Shown piece after piece: positions 33,941 to 49,200 of a stretch of DNA of 64,000 nucleotides (positions are counted from its first letter, which is position 1; every line of letters begins with the position of its first letter). The DNA comes from Wurfbainia villosa (taxonomy: Eukaryota; Streptophyta; Magnoliopsida; Zingiberales; Zingiberaceae), in contig CM046003.1 in the NCBI GenBank assembly GCA_025175895.1, forward strand, positions 29,967,245 through 30,031,244. Reading direction: 5' to 3'. The notes below the pieces were generated by a model, which was not told the DNA's origin, searched no databases, and saw only the letters and a program-made list of their open reading frames with translations. Both the position numbers and the translations under genes were made by a program.

Positions 33941-34072
33941 CAACCTGATCACAGAATAAAAATGGTCAGCCACGAATGGTAACTTAAACAAATTCAACAT
34001 CCAATTTAATTTACAAGTAAAATATAAATCTTCTCAGAGGCCAAACTTTTGTGGATGCAACCCAACATTCCC

Positions 34073-34159
34073 CTACCAATTAACAGTTAGGAAGTAATTC
34101 AATATCTGCGTCGATACAAAATAAATATATCTTACCATACGATGATATAACATAAGGAC
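34073..34159 (+). repeat. 87-bp direct repeat, copy 2
   Basis: It ends six bases before the myosin stop codon, so it lies in the 3' UTR. It is probably a recent local duplication because no base differs between the copies. Confidence 0.95.
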
Positions 34160-34165
34160 TTCGAG

Positions 34166-34298
34166 TTATGCTGGCGTAAGCTCAGACTGCTGCAAGACTT
34201 GAGCAGATGGTGTATGATGAAGGAATTGTGGAAGTTCAATATCTATTGGATCTATTGGAGGAATGGCCTTTGATATATCCTCTGTCGAGAATGGAATG
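34166..34298 (-). CDS. Myosin XI last coding exon
   Basis: Encodes IPFSTEDISKAIPPIDPIDI and the C-terminus ending QQSELTPA, stop TAA at 34166-34168. The acceptor is AG before CATTCC. It begins in a codon split with the previous exon (TG plus C). Confidence 0.9.
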
Positions 34299-37200
34299 CT
34301 GCAGAAAGGAAACAGACTGTCATAATGGCTGGATATTTATTTAGCATAACTCTGTTTATATGTTCAAGCATTCTCCAAATTCTCAAAGAGGAAAATCTAA
34401 ATAAACTAGCACAATAGTGCAAGCATGTTTTTTTTTTTTTTTTTTTTTTATAAAGCATGCATATCAAATCATTGTTACCAAAAGACATTCAAGTCATGAT
34501 GCATATTGAGGTTAAGTGTGCACCATGGACATTAGAGGATATCAAAGTACAAAATCTCGAGTAGTGCTAGAATTTGATACTGTTTCAATACCATTCAGCA
34601 GTGTCACCCGGCATGGAAATAGATTTCGAAGTATGGAGGAAATTATCCAATCATGCATGGAGAATACACTGGAATACCATATAGGCATTTCAAAGAAAAT
34701 AAAATAAAATAGAAGTTTCACAAATTTTGTAATCCATGCTAAAACAGAAAAAACGGAAGTAGAAGAGAAAATTCAAATAAAATACCATACACCAAGATTC
34801 ATTTTTCTTTGTGAAGAACATACCATATGTCATCATCCAACAAAAATGAATTTGATGCAAGATTCTGGGAGTCTTTGTTGACCATCTCTCTCATCATTAC
34901 AACGACCTGTATATGGTCAGAGAATTACAGCTCAGAAACCAATTTAACCATACACAAAAAACTGAATCAACATTGCATACCTCACTTGATACACTTTGTG
35001 TACCATATACATCATCCCAGTACATTTTACATATGCGATAAATTTGTTGCAAACTCAGAGCCTGCTCAGATACAGAAACATTTTGGGGGTAAAACTGAAT
35101 TCTCATGTATTATTGTAAGACAATATTTTCTCTGTTCTTTAATGATGGATTATGACAAGCCTTATGAGCAGTAATAATTCAAAAAATTTCTAAAAACAAG
35201 TTAACTATACCGGGCAAAGATCTTGTGTAATCTCCTCGAGAGTTTTCTTCCGTTTTTGATGTATAATCTGTCATGTTTGCAAAAAAAAATAATAATAAAC
35301 AAAGAATATTTCACTGTCAAGACTTATAAGCAAGAGAACATTGATTACCAGAAACCCAACAGCTTGCCTGATGTAGTTAAGCTCATGCCATGAGGTTCCT
35401 GCATACTGCAACATAATACCAGAAATTAATTGGAGCAAACAAAAAATTTAATCTGTAAGAAAGCAATATCCACCTCCTCCGTGACATCAGAAATCCACTT
35501 TTCCAGCAATGTGAGTCCAGACTTAACATATTCACCATTTGAAAATGTACAACATTCACGCCGGAGTAAGAGACTATCAATTCACCAAAACAAATAACAA
35601 TATATGCCTTTAAGGTTTGGGCTATGCTACTAAAAGTAAAAGATGTCCAAACATAATGAAATAAGAAATTACCTATTAAAGAACTGTATATTGATGAACG
35701 CGAAGAGTTGTATAACCAGCTTACGTATGAAAAATGAAGGCACCTATATGAAAGAGTAACTACAGTTTAAACTCGAGGTCAACATAATATTTACAGAACA
35801 TTATGTTTTGATTTATTGTAAGTAAAAACAAGAAATTGTCAGCAGACATTAGATGAGCTGTGACAAGGGAGACAAGTGTGCAACAAGCAGAGGTAAAATG
35901 CAAACAGCTCTCTCAATATAAATATTTACTTATAAACAAAGTGAATATTTCAACGTTTGTTGCATCTATGCTCAGCTTATGAACATCTGAATACTAGTTA
36001 AGTAGCCCTAAGCAAGATAATGTGATAAACCTAACACAGAGACAGGTTACCCGAAGCATCAACGTGAAACACAATCATCTTGAGATCTCTTTATACTATT
36101 GTATAAAATGTATCTTGACATAATACTGTCATTCAAGAAATTGACTTATTACATGTATGATGTAGGTGGAACAAATATCGGAACAAATATCAGTTCTATC
36201 TTAGATCAAGATGTCCAGAGTCTTTTGGTTTTGATATCATGCACTGGATTAAACACTGGTTTGGAGCAGCTGGGATCCACTAGTCAGCCTGAATATGAAT
36301 TCTTTCCCATTCCAGATCTCCAAAGGATTATCTGAGATACAACAATTGTCCATCTTGCTGACAGTATCTTCAAACTTGGTCTTATTTGAAATCCTATAAA
36401 TGGTGGATCTGATTGGTTCTATCCCTAACTCATTAATAAAAGGAAAGGGTGAAACCATCTCATAAGTATTGTAATTGGTTCATGCCTTGACTAATAAAAT
36501 CCTCTCCCTGGGTGGTGGCCATGGATGTAGAGACACTCTTGATGAACCACATACATGCCTCTCTTTCTTGTTCTGATCTAGTTCTTTTTTCTTCTTTGTT
36601 CTGTGTTATTTAGTTCTGCAACATGTAGTGCAATTTTGTCACTCAATAAAAAACCTCGTGACCTAGAGATCACGAGTTCGAGTCTTGGAGGAAAATGTGC
36701 CAAGTCAAGCAATAATTATACATGTGTAACTAATGGCGACATTCTAGGTAGTATATAAGAGAATTGGAAAGCAAATTAGTCTAAAAGATATGAAGACAAA
36801 CAAAGTAGAGCATCGTCATGACTGATTATTACAATCATAATCCTATGAGTGAGAGTATAAAAAATGCACCATATGGAACACAATAGTAGCAAACTCCCCA
36901 AGACAAAATAACCATGGAAAATTAGGCTTTCCTGGATACAATAGAGAGGACAAACTAACATCATAAAGAGAAAGCCAGGGAACACAATTTATATCAATTA
37001 GGTCACTACTCGCTAACAGCCTAACACTCAAGTTAGTTCAAGTGCACTGTAGAACCCCCAACTTTTCACAAATGTATTCAATTCTAGACCACTCAAATAC
37101 TTATCGGCAAATCTTTCTCAACTGCACCTTTTCCATGAGAAGGTGATAGTCACTCTCTAGATGGTTTGTCATCAGCCATCAACTATTTGAGCCAAATGAA

Positions 37201-40200
37201 CCATATGGCTAGAATCAGCCTACTATTCTGCCTCAACACTGAATGCTATAGATTGCTCCTTCCTCTTCTAAGATATTAAATGCATATCAAAAGAAAACAA
37301 TGGCTTGATGTGGATCATAAAGGTGGTGTTTGAAATTGTGATTGTCATCCCCAACTGATGCAAAGAAGACCTCAATATTTGCACGAGGCATTGAAAGCAA
37401 GATTCTTATTGTTGTTTGTATGGTCACAATATTTAAGGGTTATACGCCAAGTTAGAACCCCTAATGAAAAATGAATAAATAATGAACTTCAATAAAATCT
37501 CCATTTTGAATACTGAAAAGCTTGTGCAATTCAGTTATATGTTCACTAATAATGACTTTTTATTACATCCTGAACAAACAGCTTAAAATTTCAAATATAC
37601 AGTTAAGATAACAACAAAAGAATAACCATGCAACAGAAGACAGGTGTACATCAAGAATTATAGCACATGATCTGTTTTCAGGCAATAAAATTGAAACTGG
37701 AATACATTGATTCAACAGGCTTATCTATTTCTCAGTAGCAAGCTTCATATTTTCAGCAACATTATCTTACAAAATACAAACAAAAATGAATAGGTTGCAA
37801 GCAAAAGTGGAATACAATACCAGCAGCGAGAGAAAGGAGTTATATATTTGACATGAGAGGTTAAAAGGAAAGGAAAGGAAAGAGACTGAGAAGGCTAGAG
37901 CAAATAAGACGAAGAAGGCTAGAGTGTAATACCTCTTTCAAGTAGGAGAGAGGGGTTCAAGGGTGAAGATTAAGAGGTGAAGTAGCTCGCTTTCCATACC
38001 CTCACTTACTAATGAACTTCACAAATGCACTTTTCTCAATACTTACGTAGGTGTTGAAACTATTATGTGAGGGAGGTGCTCCCTTTCTTAATTCCTATAG
38101 TGACATTGGTTATCCCTCATCTTTAAGAATCCTAGTGTAATTCATGTGCCATATCAACAAGATGAAGTTAAAAATACAAACATTAACTAAACGATGACCC
38201 TAAAAGATGGTTTTCTTTCCATTTCCAAAATATATTCTTTATTTCCTCTGGTCCAAGTGGCTAGTGATGCTTTTCATGTGCAGTGACTGATGCGGTCGTA
38301 GACGGATTTTTTGGCTTCCCTTCAATGGCAAAATGCGTGCAGAAAGCTTGGGGGTTCTCTCCGGCCGCAACAGTAATAGAATAAGAAAGGAAAGCGCAAA
38401 CAACCAAAACAAAGAGCAACGACACAGGATTTAATATGGTTCGGAATAAGGATTCCTACTCCACGGGGGTGAGCTCTCCCACGAGCTACGGTGCCAAAGC
38501 ACTTTCACTATGAATTTCCTCCTTCGCGGAAAAAGCTTCCGGAGGCAAAAGGAAAAGGCCTCTTACAATTAGCTCAGTATACAGATGTTAAACGAATGGA
38601 GCTCGCCACTTCTCTTCCTCTCCTTCTTCCTTCCTCCTCTGGCGATGTGGTGGCTCTCCCCTTCGGGCGTGCCTTCGTCCTTTGCTTGGAAGTTGCGGGG
38701 ATCCCTTTTCTGCTCGCCCCTCCTTTGGCTTTTATCCTCCTCCTCCTTCTTGGACAGCTGTCATGCAATTACCGTCCTCCATCACCATACACATGACCAT
38801 CTTGCTTACGTGAAGAATCATTCTGTTACAGAAATGGAGCATGGAGGCTCCTCCTAACATTATGTGGGGTCCTAATCTGTTGCGTAACAAACTCCTCCCC
38901 ATCATTTTGGAAAATATTCTGACCCGTCTCTTTCATCCTCTTGCCCTTCGTAGAGTTAACCTAAACCTACCGCCTAGGCTTAGCATAGCTCTTAGACTTC
39001 TCACCTCAGACTTCTTATAATGACCCGAACCAACTGCTATCCTCCCCGTACATAACCAATCTTCAGGCCCACTCTACCGAGCCAATTCTTATGCTTTCCG
39101 TACCGAACCAATCTACAAGCCCGTTCGACCGAGCCAATTCCCTTGAACCGCCTCCCCGAGCCATTTTCACCCAGACCTATGTGACCGAGCCGGTTTTCTC
39201 GGACCCCCTCTGCCGAACCAACTTTTGGTTCAGACAATGCCTATACGCACGGGTTCTTTCGTTTCACTCGCAAGAAAAGGTAGCAACAATATCATTCATC
39301 AACCCCTAAAAAAATAGTCAAACGAGGTACTGAGTTTGACTTTCTAAGTATAACGCTTCTCATCCATCCCTTCCTTACTAATTTAAATTTACCTTTTCCC
39401 GTTGCATTACCTCATACGCTTGAAACGACTTACTGGGCCCCGCTTTTCTTTTTCTACCAGGTAGTCGAAAAGTTGCAAAACCCTATATAAATCCCCTTCC
39501 TCTCCCTTTCTACAAACAACTTAACGCTTTCAGCGATTTAGCCTTTTCTTCTCCCTCCTCCCCCGATTTTCTTTAACGGCGATAAGGTGCCCTAGCTTCC
39601 TCTCTTGCAAGCGTTCCCCCTTCGACCCTCAAGTAAATGCTCCTCCTCCTCTTGCACCTATGGCCCCGAAGAATCCGACCCGAACCCCTTGGTATGAACA
39701 CACTATCACTCAGCTAGATAGCAAGCATTATTTTTTCAACATTAGGCGCCAATACATAGACCCCTCTGTGCTTTGCCATTTCAATACTACCTCTTACCGA
39801 CTGCATCTTCCTCCTCCGGACTTACATTGCTTCTTTTCCGAACAACTGCTCAATGGTTTATATTTGCCCGTGCCCCCCTCCTACCTAGAAATTTTGGACT
39901 TTTATAAGTTGTCCATTAACCAATTTACTCCCAACTCCTTCTGCATACTATCAGGGGCCATCATAGTGTTTCGACATCTAAGGCTTACTTTGTCCCCACC
40001 ACTGTTTCATTGCTTCTTTCAGTTAAAGTCTTCTAAGGAGGGTCTCTTCTACCTATCCAGTCGCTTAGATTGCCAATTTCTGATAAACATACTCTCTTCT
40101 CATAAAGGATGGGAAGCAATCTACTTCTTTCCTCAACTTCCGACACCCCTTCCACATTTGAACACTTGGAAACTAGATCTTCCTGAGTTACCCTCCTTCC

Positions 40201-43200
40201 GCAAGGTAAGGACCCAATGTCCCTTTCCAAAGGTCTACCAAGTATTAAGAGAATATCACTATAGCTCGGACCATCTGATGAAACCTTCCCTCTTCAGCCG
40301 CCACAGGTTGTCCCCTTTTCCCCTGACCGACCCGGACGTCGGTAGGATGTTGTTTAGACTTTGGCATAAATAACTTTCATGGCCAGCATGTTTTCTGACA
40401 ATGAACTTTGCAGATAACCTAATGCAGGACGTTATTTTAAAAGAGGAGGAGATTGCAGCAGCAAAGAAAAAGACTTCCAAGAAACGCAGTAAAGGCAAAT
40501 CTACAACAGCTCCCTCCTCACCTCATAAGAAGTTGCGTCCCCCCAAGGAAGGCGTTCCCAACTCTTCCTCTATTCCCGCATCTTCTTCCTCGCATTCTTC
40601 TCCTCCGCCTTCCCCCTTACAGCTAAATAGACACCAACGCCTAGTTATTTATGAACCTCGGGTGGAAGAGACCACATTAGCTGTCCCACTCTCCTCCCCC
40701 CGAGAAGAACTTTCTCCTTCTTCCTCTCCTGTTTCATATCCCATTCAACCTGACCTTCGAATTGTTTCCCCAGTCGATTCTTTCCCTGTAAATATTCCTA
40801 TTGACATACCTTCTTCTCCTGCTCCGTCTCGTGCTATGGATCCCTCCATACCCTCCATGTCCACAGCGGAGCCCTTTGTAGTGGGAGAGGATCCTCCCCC
40901 ATTCACTAACGACTCTGGGAACCTCTTTCAAAATTCGCCATCTGGGAGAAGTGAAATTCTTCAACTAGTCTGGTGTGCAAGGTCCCTATGATCATATGGG
41001 CAAACTCTTGGTCGACGTAAGCTTCTTCCTTTCTTAGCTCTTATTATATGTGTATCAGTGTTCATTCGTGTAACATCTATCTTCCTCCCCAGATAACTGC
41101 CACCTATAATGAGACGACACCTCACATAGTGAATTACCAGTCCAGTGTGGAGGCCCGTCATTTTGCCTCCCTGGCCCAACAGAAGAAGCTTACACAACAA
41201 TTGAAGGAGGGTAAGCAGAGGGAGGCCACTCTGATCACCCAATGTGAAGATTCGATGACCTAATTGGCGATAGCGCAGAGTGAAAAAGAAGAGTTCCAGA
41301 AAAAGAACGAAGATCTTCAAGACCTGTATTTCTACAATTACAACTAAAGAATCGACCTCTCGCACATGAATCGAGGGGTACAAAGGCACTCACAAGCATA
41401 CATTCAAGCTGTTGACTCTTCGACAACTATCCTCCAGCTTCGACAAGAGTGTCAAGCCTGGGAAGTTGCTCAGAAGTCCTGCCTGGAGAAGTGTAAAAAT
41501 CTCTCTTCTATTGCAGCCACCCTTCCTGGGATGCTGGCCTCCGTGGCCCAACAGTAGTAAGAACTCCAGAGGGAACATGCTGAGGCACTATCTTCCCTGG
41601 GCCATCAGGCAATGACGGTGGCACAAGAGAGGGACGCACTGGCCACCCAATTGCTCGCATGGCAAGCCCAGTTGAAGGAGCAGGAGGCCCTATCTTCCCA
41701 TTTGTCGCTATATCTTCTATTTTGCCTCTACCTTAAACCCAACTCCTCCGATCTAACATCATACGGGGATATCTACTTGTCTTGCAGGCAAACAATAAGA
41801 ATAGTGACGACCTAGACTAGGGCTTCGCCTGGTAAGGTCGAAAGAATTTTTTACTCCGCCATTGTATTTCTTCAAAAGTGCATCTACCTTAAACCCAACT
41901 CCTCCGATCCACCACCATACAGGCTAATCCTCGTGCGGTGGTGGATCGGAAGAGCTGAATCTGTGCGCAATGATATATATTATTTTTTATCCCCGTATGG
42001 CGGCGGATCGGAAGAGTTGAAGTTTCACTCAACTATCTATTATTTTTATCCCCGTGCGGTGGTAGATCGGAAGAGTTAAATTTCGCTCCAGCTATATACT
42101 TTATTTTTATCCTCGTGCAGTGGTGGATCGGAAGAGCTGAATTTCGCTTCAGCAATATACTTTATTTTTTATTCCCGTGTGGTGGCAGATCAGAAGAGTT
42201 GAGGTTTCACTCAACTATCTATTATTTCTATCCACGTGCGGTGGTAGATCGGAAGAGTTGAATTTCGCTTCAGCTATATACTTTATTTTTTATGCCCGTG
42301 TGGTGGCGGATTGGAAGAGTTGAGGTTTCGCTCAACTATCTATTATTTTTATCCCTGTGCGGTGGTAGATCGGAAGAGCTGAATTTCGCTTTAGCTATAT
42401 ACTTTATTTTTATCCCCGTGCGATGGTGGATCGAAAGAGCTGAATTTCGCTTCAGCTATATACGTTATTTTTTATCCCTGTGTGGTGCGAATCGGAAGAG
42501 TTGAGGTTTCACTCAACTATCTATTATATTATCCCCGTGCGGTGGTGGATCGGAAGAGCTGAATTTCACTTCAGCTATATACTTTATTTTTATCCCCGTG
42601 CGGGGGCGGATCGGAAGAGCTGAATTTCGCTTCAGCTATATACTTTATTTTTTATCCCCATGTAGTGGCGGATCGGAAGAGTTGAGGTTTCACTCAACTA
42701 TCTATTATTTTATCCCCGTGCGGTGGTGAATCGGAAGAGCTGAATTTTGCTTTAGCTATATACTTTATTTTTATCCCCATGTGGGGGCGGATCGGAAGAG
42801 CTGAATTTCGCTTCAGCTATATACTTTATTTTTATCCTCGTGCGGTGGTGTATCGGAAGAGCTGAACTTCGCTTCAGCTATATACGTTATTTTATCCCTG
42901 TGCGATGGTGGATCGAAAGAGCTGAATTTTATTTCAGCTATATACATTATTTTTATCTCCGTGCGGTGACGAATCAGAAGAGCTGAATTCTAATTCAGCT
43001 ATATAAATTATTTTATCCCCGTACGGTAGTGGATCGTAAGAGCTGAGTTGTATCTTAGCTATACATATTTTCTTTATCCCCGTGAAGCATGGGAGCTGGG
43101 TCCTCACCTAGTGGTATATATTGCTCCTGCATAATAAAGAAGTGGAGGAGTTGTATTTTTATTCTTATACAGTAAAGAGGAGCTGAGGCCTCACGCAGAA

Positions 43201-46200
43201 GGGAGAAGACTAGAAGGTTAGGTGAGTTGAGAAGGATACTGGCGGAAACTCGGTGAGTTTTATTTGCCAATGGAGTTATTGCATTTTAATTTGTTATTTC
43301 TATAAGATGCATGTGGTACGAAAGGGGCACATACAACTTAGCGGCGAAAAAGTGCATTAATAAAGAAGAGCTACATAACACAACCTGCATAAGGAAGAAA
43401 ATAACAAATGAGGCCCCTGTTCCAGAGGGGTTACGACTCTCCTTGAGGAAGTACTGAAGGAGCTTCTTTGCACGACTGGGGTTGGCGTCGTAGTTGCCGA
43501 AGGTAGGATTGTTGTAGGAATATGTGTTTGGACAGATTTTTCCGAGATACTGCTAGTTTTTGACGAAGAGAGTAGTTGCTGGTGGAAGCCACCCGCAGGC
43601 GCCGCTGCAGATCCAGAACTTGCTCTTCCAATTCTGCAATGTAGCGCTGCTCTTCAGTTCATCCCTCAAGAGGAGGAGAACTGTTGTCTTGCTCAGATAA
43701 ATGTTCCATGGGCAAAGAAGAGGAAGGAGAAATGGACGCCAACCAAACGGTGATTTGGAGTTTTTATAGATGTGGAAGAAGGATCTTAATTGGCCCTCGG
43801 GGGAGGTAGAGGCAATAAATGCAAATAAAGAAGGGAAAGCGTAAAGACAGTAGTTGGGAGTTGTTGAAGGATTATTTAAGTTTCACGAAAGCAGTAAGGG
43901 TGAAGTCTGTGCAGATGAGGTTGCTGTCATTTCTAATTAGAATAGTTTGCAACCTACAAGAAAACAACAAAAACAAATACCAGTATCCTTTCCCTTTTTA
44001 TTAGCATACCCAACAGTGGTTACATCAATTAAACTACTGGTTATACAGGCTTTTTATTGTTGTTGTGGCTAAGGGAGCTGGCAGCGGACTCCTCTGACGG
44101 GGGAGGCAGCTAGACGACCTGTAGAGGCGCCTGAGCCGAGTCTAGCGGTAGAGCTCAGTGGCGGAGGAATCTCAGCTGGAGGGACTGGAATGAAAGACCA
44201 GGCCGATGGGAAAAGAGGAAGTTCGACAGAGACCCGAGGGTCTCCTACTGTATACTCCCAGGTCATGGGGGGTTCTAAACCCGGTTACGAAAAGAAGGAA
44301 AAGAGGCTTGGAAGGACCTCCCCACATTGGGAGTCAAGGCGTCAGTTGATGCGGGAGGAGGAAGAGGTCGGTATGCCGAGGTCGCGATGGATTGTGTTGT
44401 GGATTCCTCAACTGGTTATGTAGTCAGATCATGTAGCTCGAAGGAATCAGAATCCGAGTATATGTTAATGGGGTGTTCAGCAGAAGCCATGGAAGTGGGA
44501 TAGAAGACAAGGGGCGTTTGCAATGACAATTTATAATCGAAAGAGGGAGGGTCGCGTTAGTCCTTAGGAAGGGAGAGAAGATGAAAGGGCGAAGAAAGTA
44601 ATGGCGTCAGCATGGGAAATAATCGAGACGTTAGTTCCGAAGAGGACAATTATCTCGAGAAGACAAAGGGGCAAAACTGTTTAATTTTTGCCGAGTGAGG
44701 AATCGGTTCTGGCAAGGGGAGGGTAAAGCCCAGGATGACCCGAGCGGGTTCTCAAGCAGAAAATTTTATCAGTCGACTGACACCCTGAAAGGTGAAAAAT
44801 CCATATTGATAGAAAGGATACAGAGGAATCCCATATGAATGCTTTTGAACATTCTTAAACAATAACAGTTCATACATGAGGGAGCAACATTTAGTAGATC
44901 AAAAATATTGTTGCAGTTAACAGTTTTTCACAACTCGAAGAGTTCAGGAGGACATTTGGCCAGGGTCACTTCAGGGTCAAGATAGCTGGTGTCGACACCC
45001 GGCGGAGAGTAGCCTTGGGCAGCGTTTGAGGAGGATCCATAGAAGCCTAGTGTAAATAATTCCACGCCCTTTTGAACGTATCTCATCTTCAGGTCTGCCT
45101 CGTGCTCCTTCAACTGGGCTTGGCATGCGAGCAATTGGACGGCCAGTGCGTCCCTCTCTTGTGCCACCGTCACCGCCTGATAGCCCAGGGAAGATAGGGC
45201 CTCAGCATGTTCCCTCTGGAGTTCTTACTGCTGTTGGGTCACGGAGGCCAACATCCCAGGAAGGGTGGCTGCAATAGAAGAGAGATTTTTACACTTCTCC
45301 AGGCAGGACTTCTGAGTAGCTTCCCAGGCTTGACGCTCTTGTCGAAGCTGGAGGATAGTTGCCGAAGAGTCAGCAGCTTGAATGTATGCTTCAGCGAGTT
45401 GCCTTTTGTACCCCTCTAATTTGTGGGCGAGGAGGTCAATTTGCTGGAGTTGGCTGGACTATAGAAATAGCTGGTGTTGAAGATCTTCGTTCTTTTTTTG
45501 GAACTCCTCTTTTTCACTCTGCGCTATCGCCAATTAGGTCATCGAATCTTCACATTGGGCGATTAGAGTGGCCACCCTCTGCTTACCCTCCTTCAGCTGT
45601 TGTGTAAGCTTCTTCTGTTGGGTCAGGGAGGCAGAATGACGGGCCTCCACACTAGATTGGTAATTCACTATGCAAGGTGTCGTCTCATTATAGGTGGCAA
45701 TTATCTGGGGAGGAAGGTAGATGTTACACGAATGAACACTTATATACATATACTAGGAGCTAAGGAAGGAAGAAGCTTACCTCGGCCAAGAATTTTCCTA
45801 TACCATCATATGGACCTTGCACACCAGACTGGCTGAAAATTTCACTTCTCCCAGATGGCGAATTTTGAGAGAGGTTCCGAGAGTCGTGAGTGAAGGGGGG
45901 GGGAGGATCCTCTCCCACTACAAAGGGCTCCGCTGTGGACATAGAGGGTATGGAGGGATCCATAGCACGAGACGGAGCGAGAGAAGAAGGTATGTCAGTA
46001 GGAATATTTACAGGGAAAGAATCGACTGGGAAAACAATTCGAATGTCAGGATAAATGGGAGATAAAATAGGAGAGGAAGAAGGAGAAAGTTCTTCTTGAG
46101 GGGAGGAGAGTGGGACAGCTAATGTGGTCTCTTCTACCCGAGGTTCATAAATAACTAGGCATTGGTGTCTATTTAGCTGTAAGGGGGGAGGCGGAGGAGA

Positions 46201-49200
46201 AGAATGCGAAGAAAAAGATGCGGGAATAGAGGAAGAGTTGGGAACGCCTTCCTTGGGGGGACGCAACTTCTTACGAGGTGAGGAGGGAGCTGTTGTAGAT
46301 TTGCCTTTACTGCGTTTCTTAGAAGTCTTTTTCTTTACTGCTGCAATCTCCTCCCCTTTTAAAATAGCGTCCTGCATTAGGTTATCTGCAAAGTCCATGG
46401 TTAGAAAACATGCTGGCCAAGAAAGTTATTTATGTCAAAGTCTAAACAACATCCTACCTATGACGTCCGAGTCGGTCGGGGGAAAAGGGGACAACCCATG
46501 GCGGCTGAAGAGGGAAGGTTTCATCAGATGGTCCGAGCTATAGTGATATTCTCTTAATACTTAGTAGACTTCTAGAAAGGGACACTGGAGTTAGACTCTC
46601 CGAGCTGCAAAAACCGTTTTTTGCGTTACGGAAACCACAGAAGTCAGCCAAGGATCCATGCAAAGATAAATAAAATAAATTCATGTACATGTTTAGAATC
46701 ACCATATTTACCTTAGATCTACATGGGAAGAGCGTTACCCTTTTAGCGACGCCCTTCGCTTATCCCGCTCGTCCAAATGGTTGTCGGATCTCGTAGAGTG
46801 TTAAGTGTACACTCCTCTACACTTATCCACACGGACAAAAGGTGGAGAAGACCACTTAGAGTGTGCTAGCACCCTTGGAGGTCACGACAATGGAGGATGA
46901 GGGAGAGAGCAAGAGAGGAGAGGAGGAAGAAGATGAAATCAATTCACCACTTAACTCATTCAATCCTTGGCTGCCCACATTAAGGAGGGATAAATACCTC
47001 CATGTAATACCAAGAGTCATGACTCTTGGTCTTCCCCATAAGGTGGCACACCATGATGTGTCCATGATGAACATCATCATTGGCTGGCCCCTTTGCCAAA
47101 TCACCATGAAGTGATATTTGGTCAACTCAAACTTGACTCTTCATCTTCCCTCTCAAGTCAAGTCAAACTTGACCCCTTATCTCCGATGGTTGATCAAATC
47201 TAACATTTGATTCAAGTCAATTTAATTTAATGAATCTTTATTCATTAGTTTAAATTAACTCAATGAATCAAATCTAAATTAGACTCATTCAACACTTGAA
47301 TCAAATTGAGTCCAACTCAATTAATCTAATTTGGATTACTCTTAATCCAATTTGGTTCATCACAAGAACCTAATCCTCTTGGTCTATCATATGAACCTAA
47401 TCTCCATCTAATTGCCCTTTGTGTGTGGCCCTATAGGTTCTTGTAACGTTGACAATGCTCCTAAACCGATTTAGGAACATAAGCAATGAGCGGTATCTAA
47501 CAACACATCATTGCTACCCAAGTTACAAGAATGTTAAGATCCAACATCACCTTTGTGACTATTAATTGTGACTCTCACAATATGTGACAATGTCCCTCTA
47601 TCCTTGACATCTAGATTTAACAATTGAGACATAGACCGTGTCATCCTCTATACAATCTATATCTTGAACTCCAAATAGACTCACTCTAATCAAATGAGCT
47701 CAATATCTCATATTAACTCATTTGGGCATGGCCATGCACTTAGTGGTCTCACTCTATAAGGAATCATGATATCACTCCCGTCATATAGGAGAGATAGATC
47801 TCATTTACATCACTCACATACCTCCGCATAATTTGTTACATACCCAGTAATCGCCTTTATAGTCCACCCATTTACGGATGACGTTTAACGAAGCCAAAGT
47901 ATGCAACTCCTTATGTAGGGAACCATGGTGACTTCAAGTCTAAGGACTAATAGTCATACTAATAGCCACATGAGAAAGTATATGTCACTCATATAACGAT
48001 CCATTATACTTTCTCATGGCGGGTCATTCAGTATACATTCTCCAATGCATACCCATGTGTCAACTTGATATCTCATATCCATGACTTGTGAGATCAAGTC
48101 ATGGAGTTGACTTGCATGCTAGTCTCTTCGCATTAATATTGTCCCTGAATATTAATACTTGACTAGGAAGGATTAAGAGTAGTATTCTCTATATCATCTC
48201 ACTATCGATTCAACCAATCGATTGATATAGATAAGAACCTTCTACTCAAGGACGCTATTATACTTAGTTATTTGGCACCAATACAAGTAAGTATAATAAC
48301 CATAAAACAATGCCTTTATAAATATATATATAGGAATATGATACAACAAGTCCATACAACAATCACCACATGATCGGCTCTAGGGCTTTCACTAATAATC
48401 TCCCACTAGTACTAGTGTCAATCACTATAGTATCTAATACCCAATGACCTAGTGTGACCATCATGCTTTTTCTGTGCCAAAGCCTTGGTCAAGGGATCTG
48501 CGACGTTAGTCTCTGTGGGTACTCTGCAAATCTTCACATCTCCTCTATCGATAATAATCTCGAACGCAGATGTAAGAGCCGTAGTACGTGGTTCGTCCGT
48601 CTGCGAAGAGCCGAGGTTCCTAGCGCCTCCTAGGCGAACGACCCGAGGTCAGAATGAGCCTTCCTTACCCTATCAGACCTGCGAAGAGGTAGGTCTACCT
48701 AAACAGGTTGTTCCACAACTCTTTGTGCAATAATCTCATCATCCACAACACTTTGTGGTTCCTGTTCAACCTCCATCTCACCTCAAGCATGATCCATATC
48801 TCAATTTCTTCAAGATCAACGACATTCCCACTAGTTTTTCTAAAACAAAGTCCTTGTAAATACCCCAGCTTTTTCCACGAACACCAGGCCGACCGAACGT
48901 AGGCTAATATCCCTTCGTTTTCTTGGGATATCCAACAAAATAACACTTATCGGATTTGGGTCCCAGTTTGTCTGAGACTTGACGTCGAACGTAAGCCTTA
49001 CAATCCTAAATCCTCATAAAAGACATCTTGGGATTTTTCCTTGTCTATATCGTATATGGTGTCTTTATCACAGCTTTGGATGGAACACGGTTAAGTGTGA
49101 AGGCTGCTGTGTCTAGAGTATATCTCCAAAAGAATATAGGAAGATCTGTGTGACTCATCATAGATCGTACCATATCTAATAGGGTACGATTCCTCCTTTC

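Larger units (their letters stand above)
33150..34165. other. 3' flank of the myosin gene
   Basis: AT-rich DNA between the Tekay-like element and the myosin stop codon. It should contain the myosin 3' UTR and poly(A) site on the minus strand; I cannot fix either. It holds a perfect direct repeat (next entries). No other gene is seen. Confidence 0.5.

Noticed and set aside
36652..36694. Possible tRNA gene (T-arm-like GTTCGAGTC)
   Set aside because: No acceptor stem or anticodon arm can be folded around it; it fits the B box of an Au-type SINE.
38491..38857. Leu/Ser-rich ORFs near the left end of the palindromic element
   Set aside because: They lie within the LTR and have mirror copies at 50151-50476; no domain.
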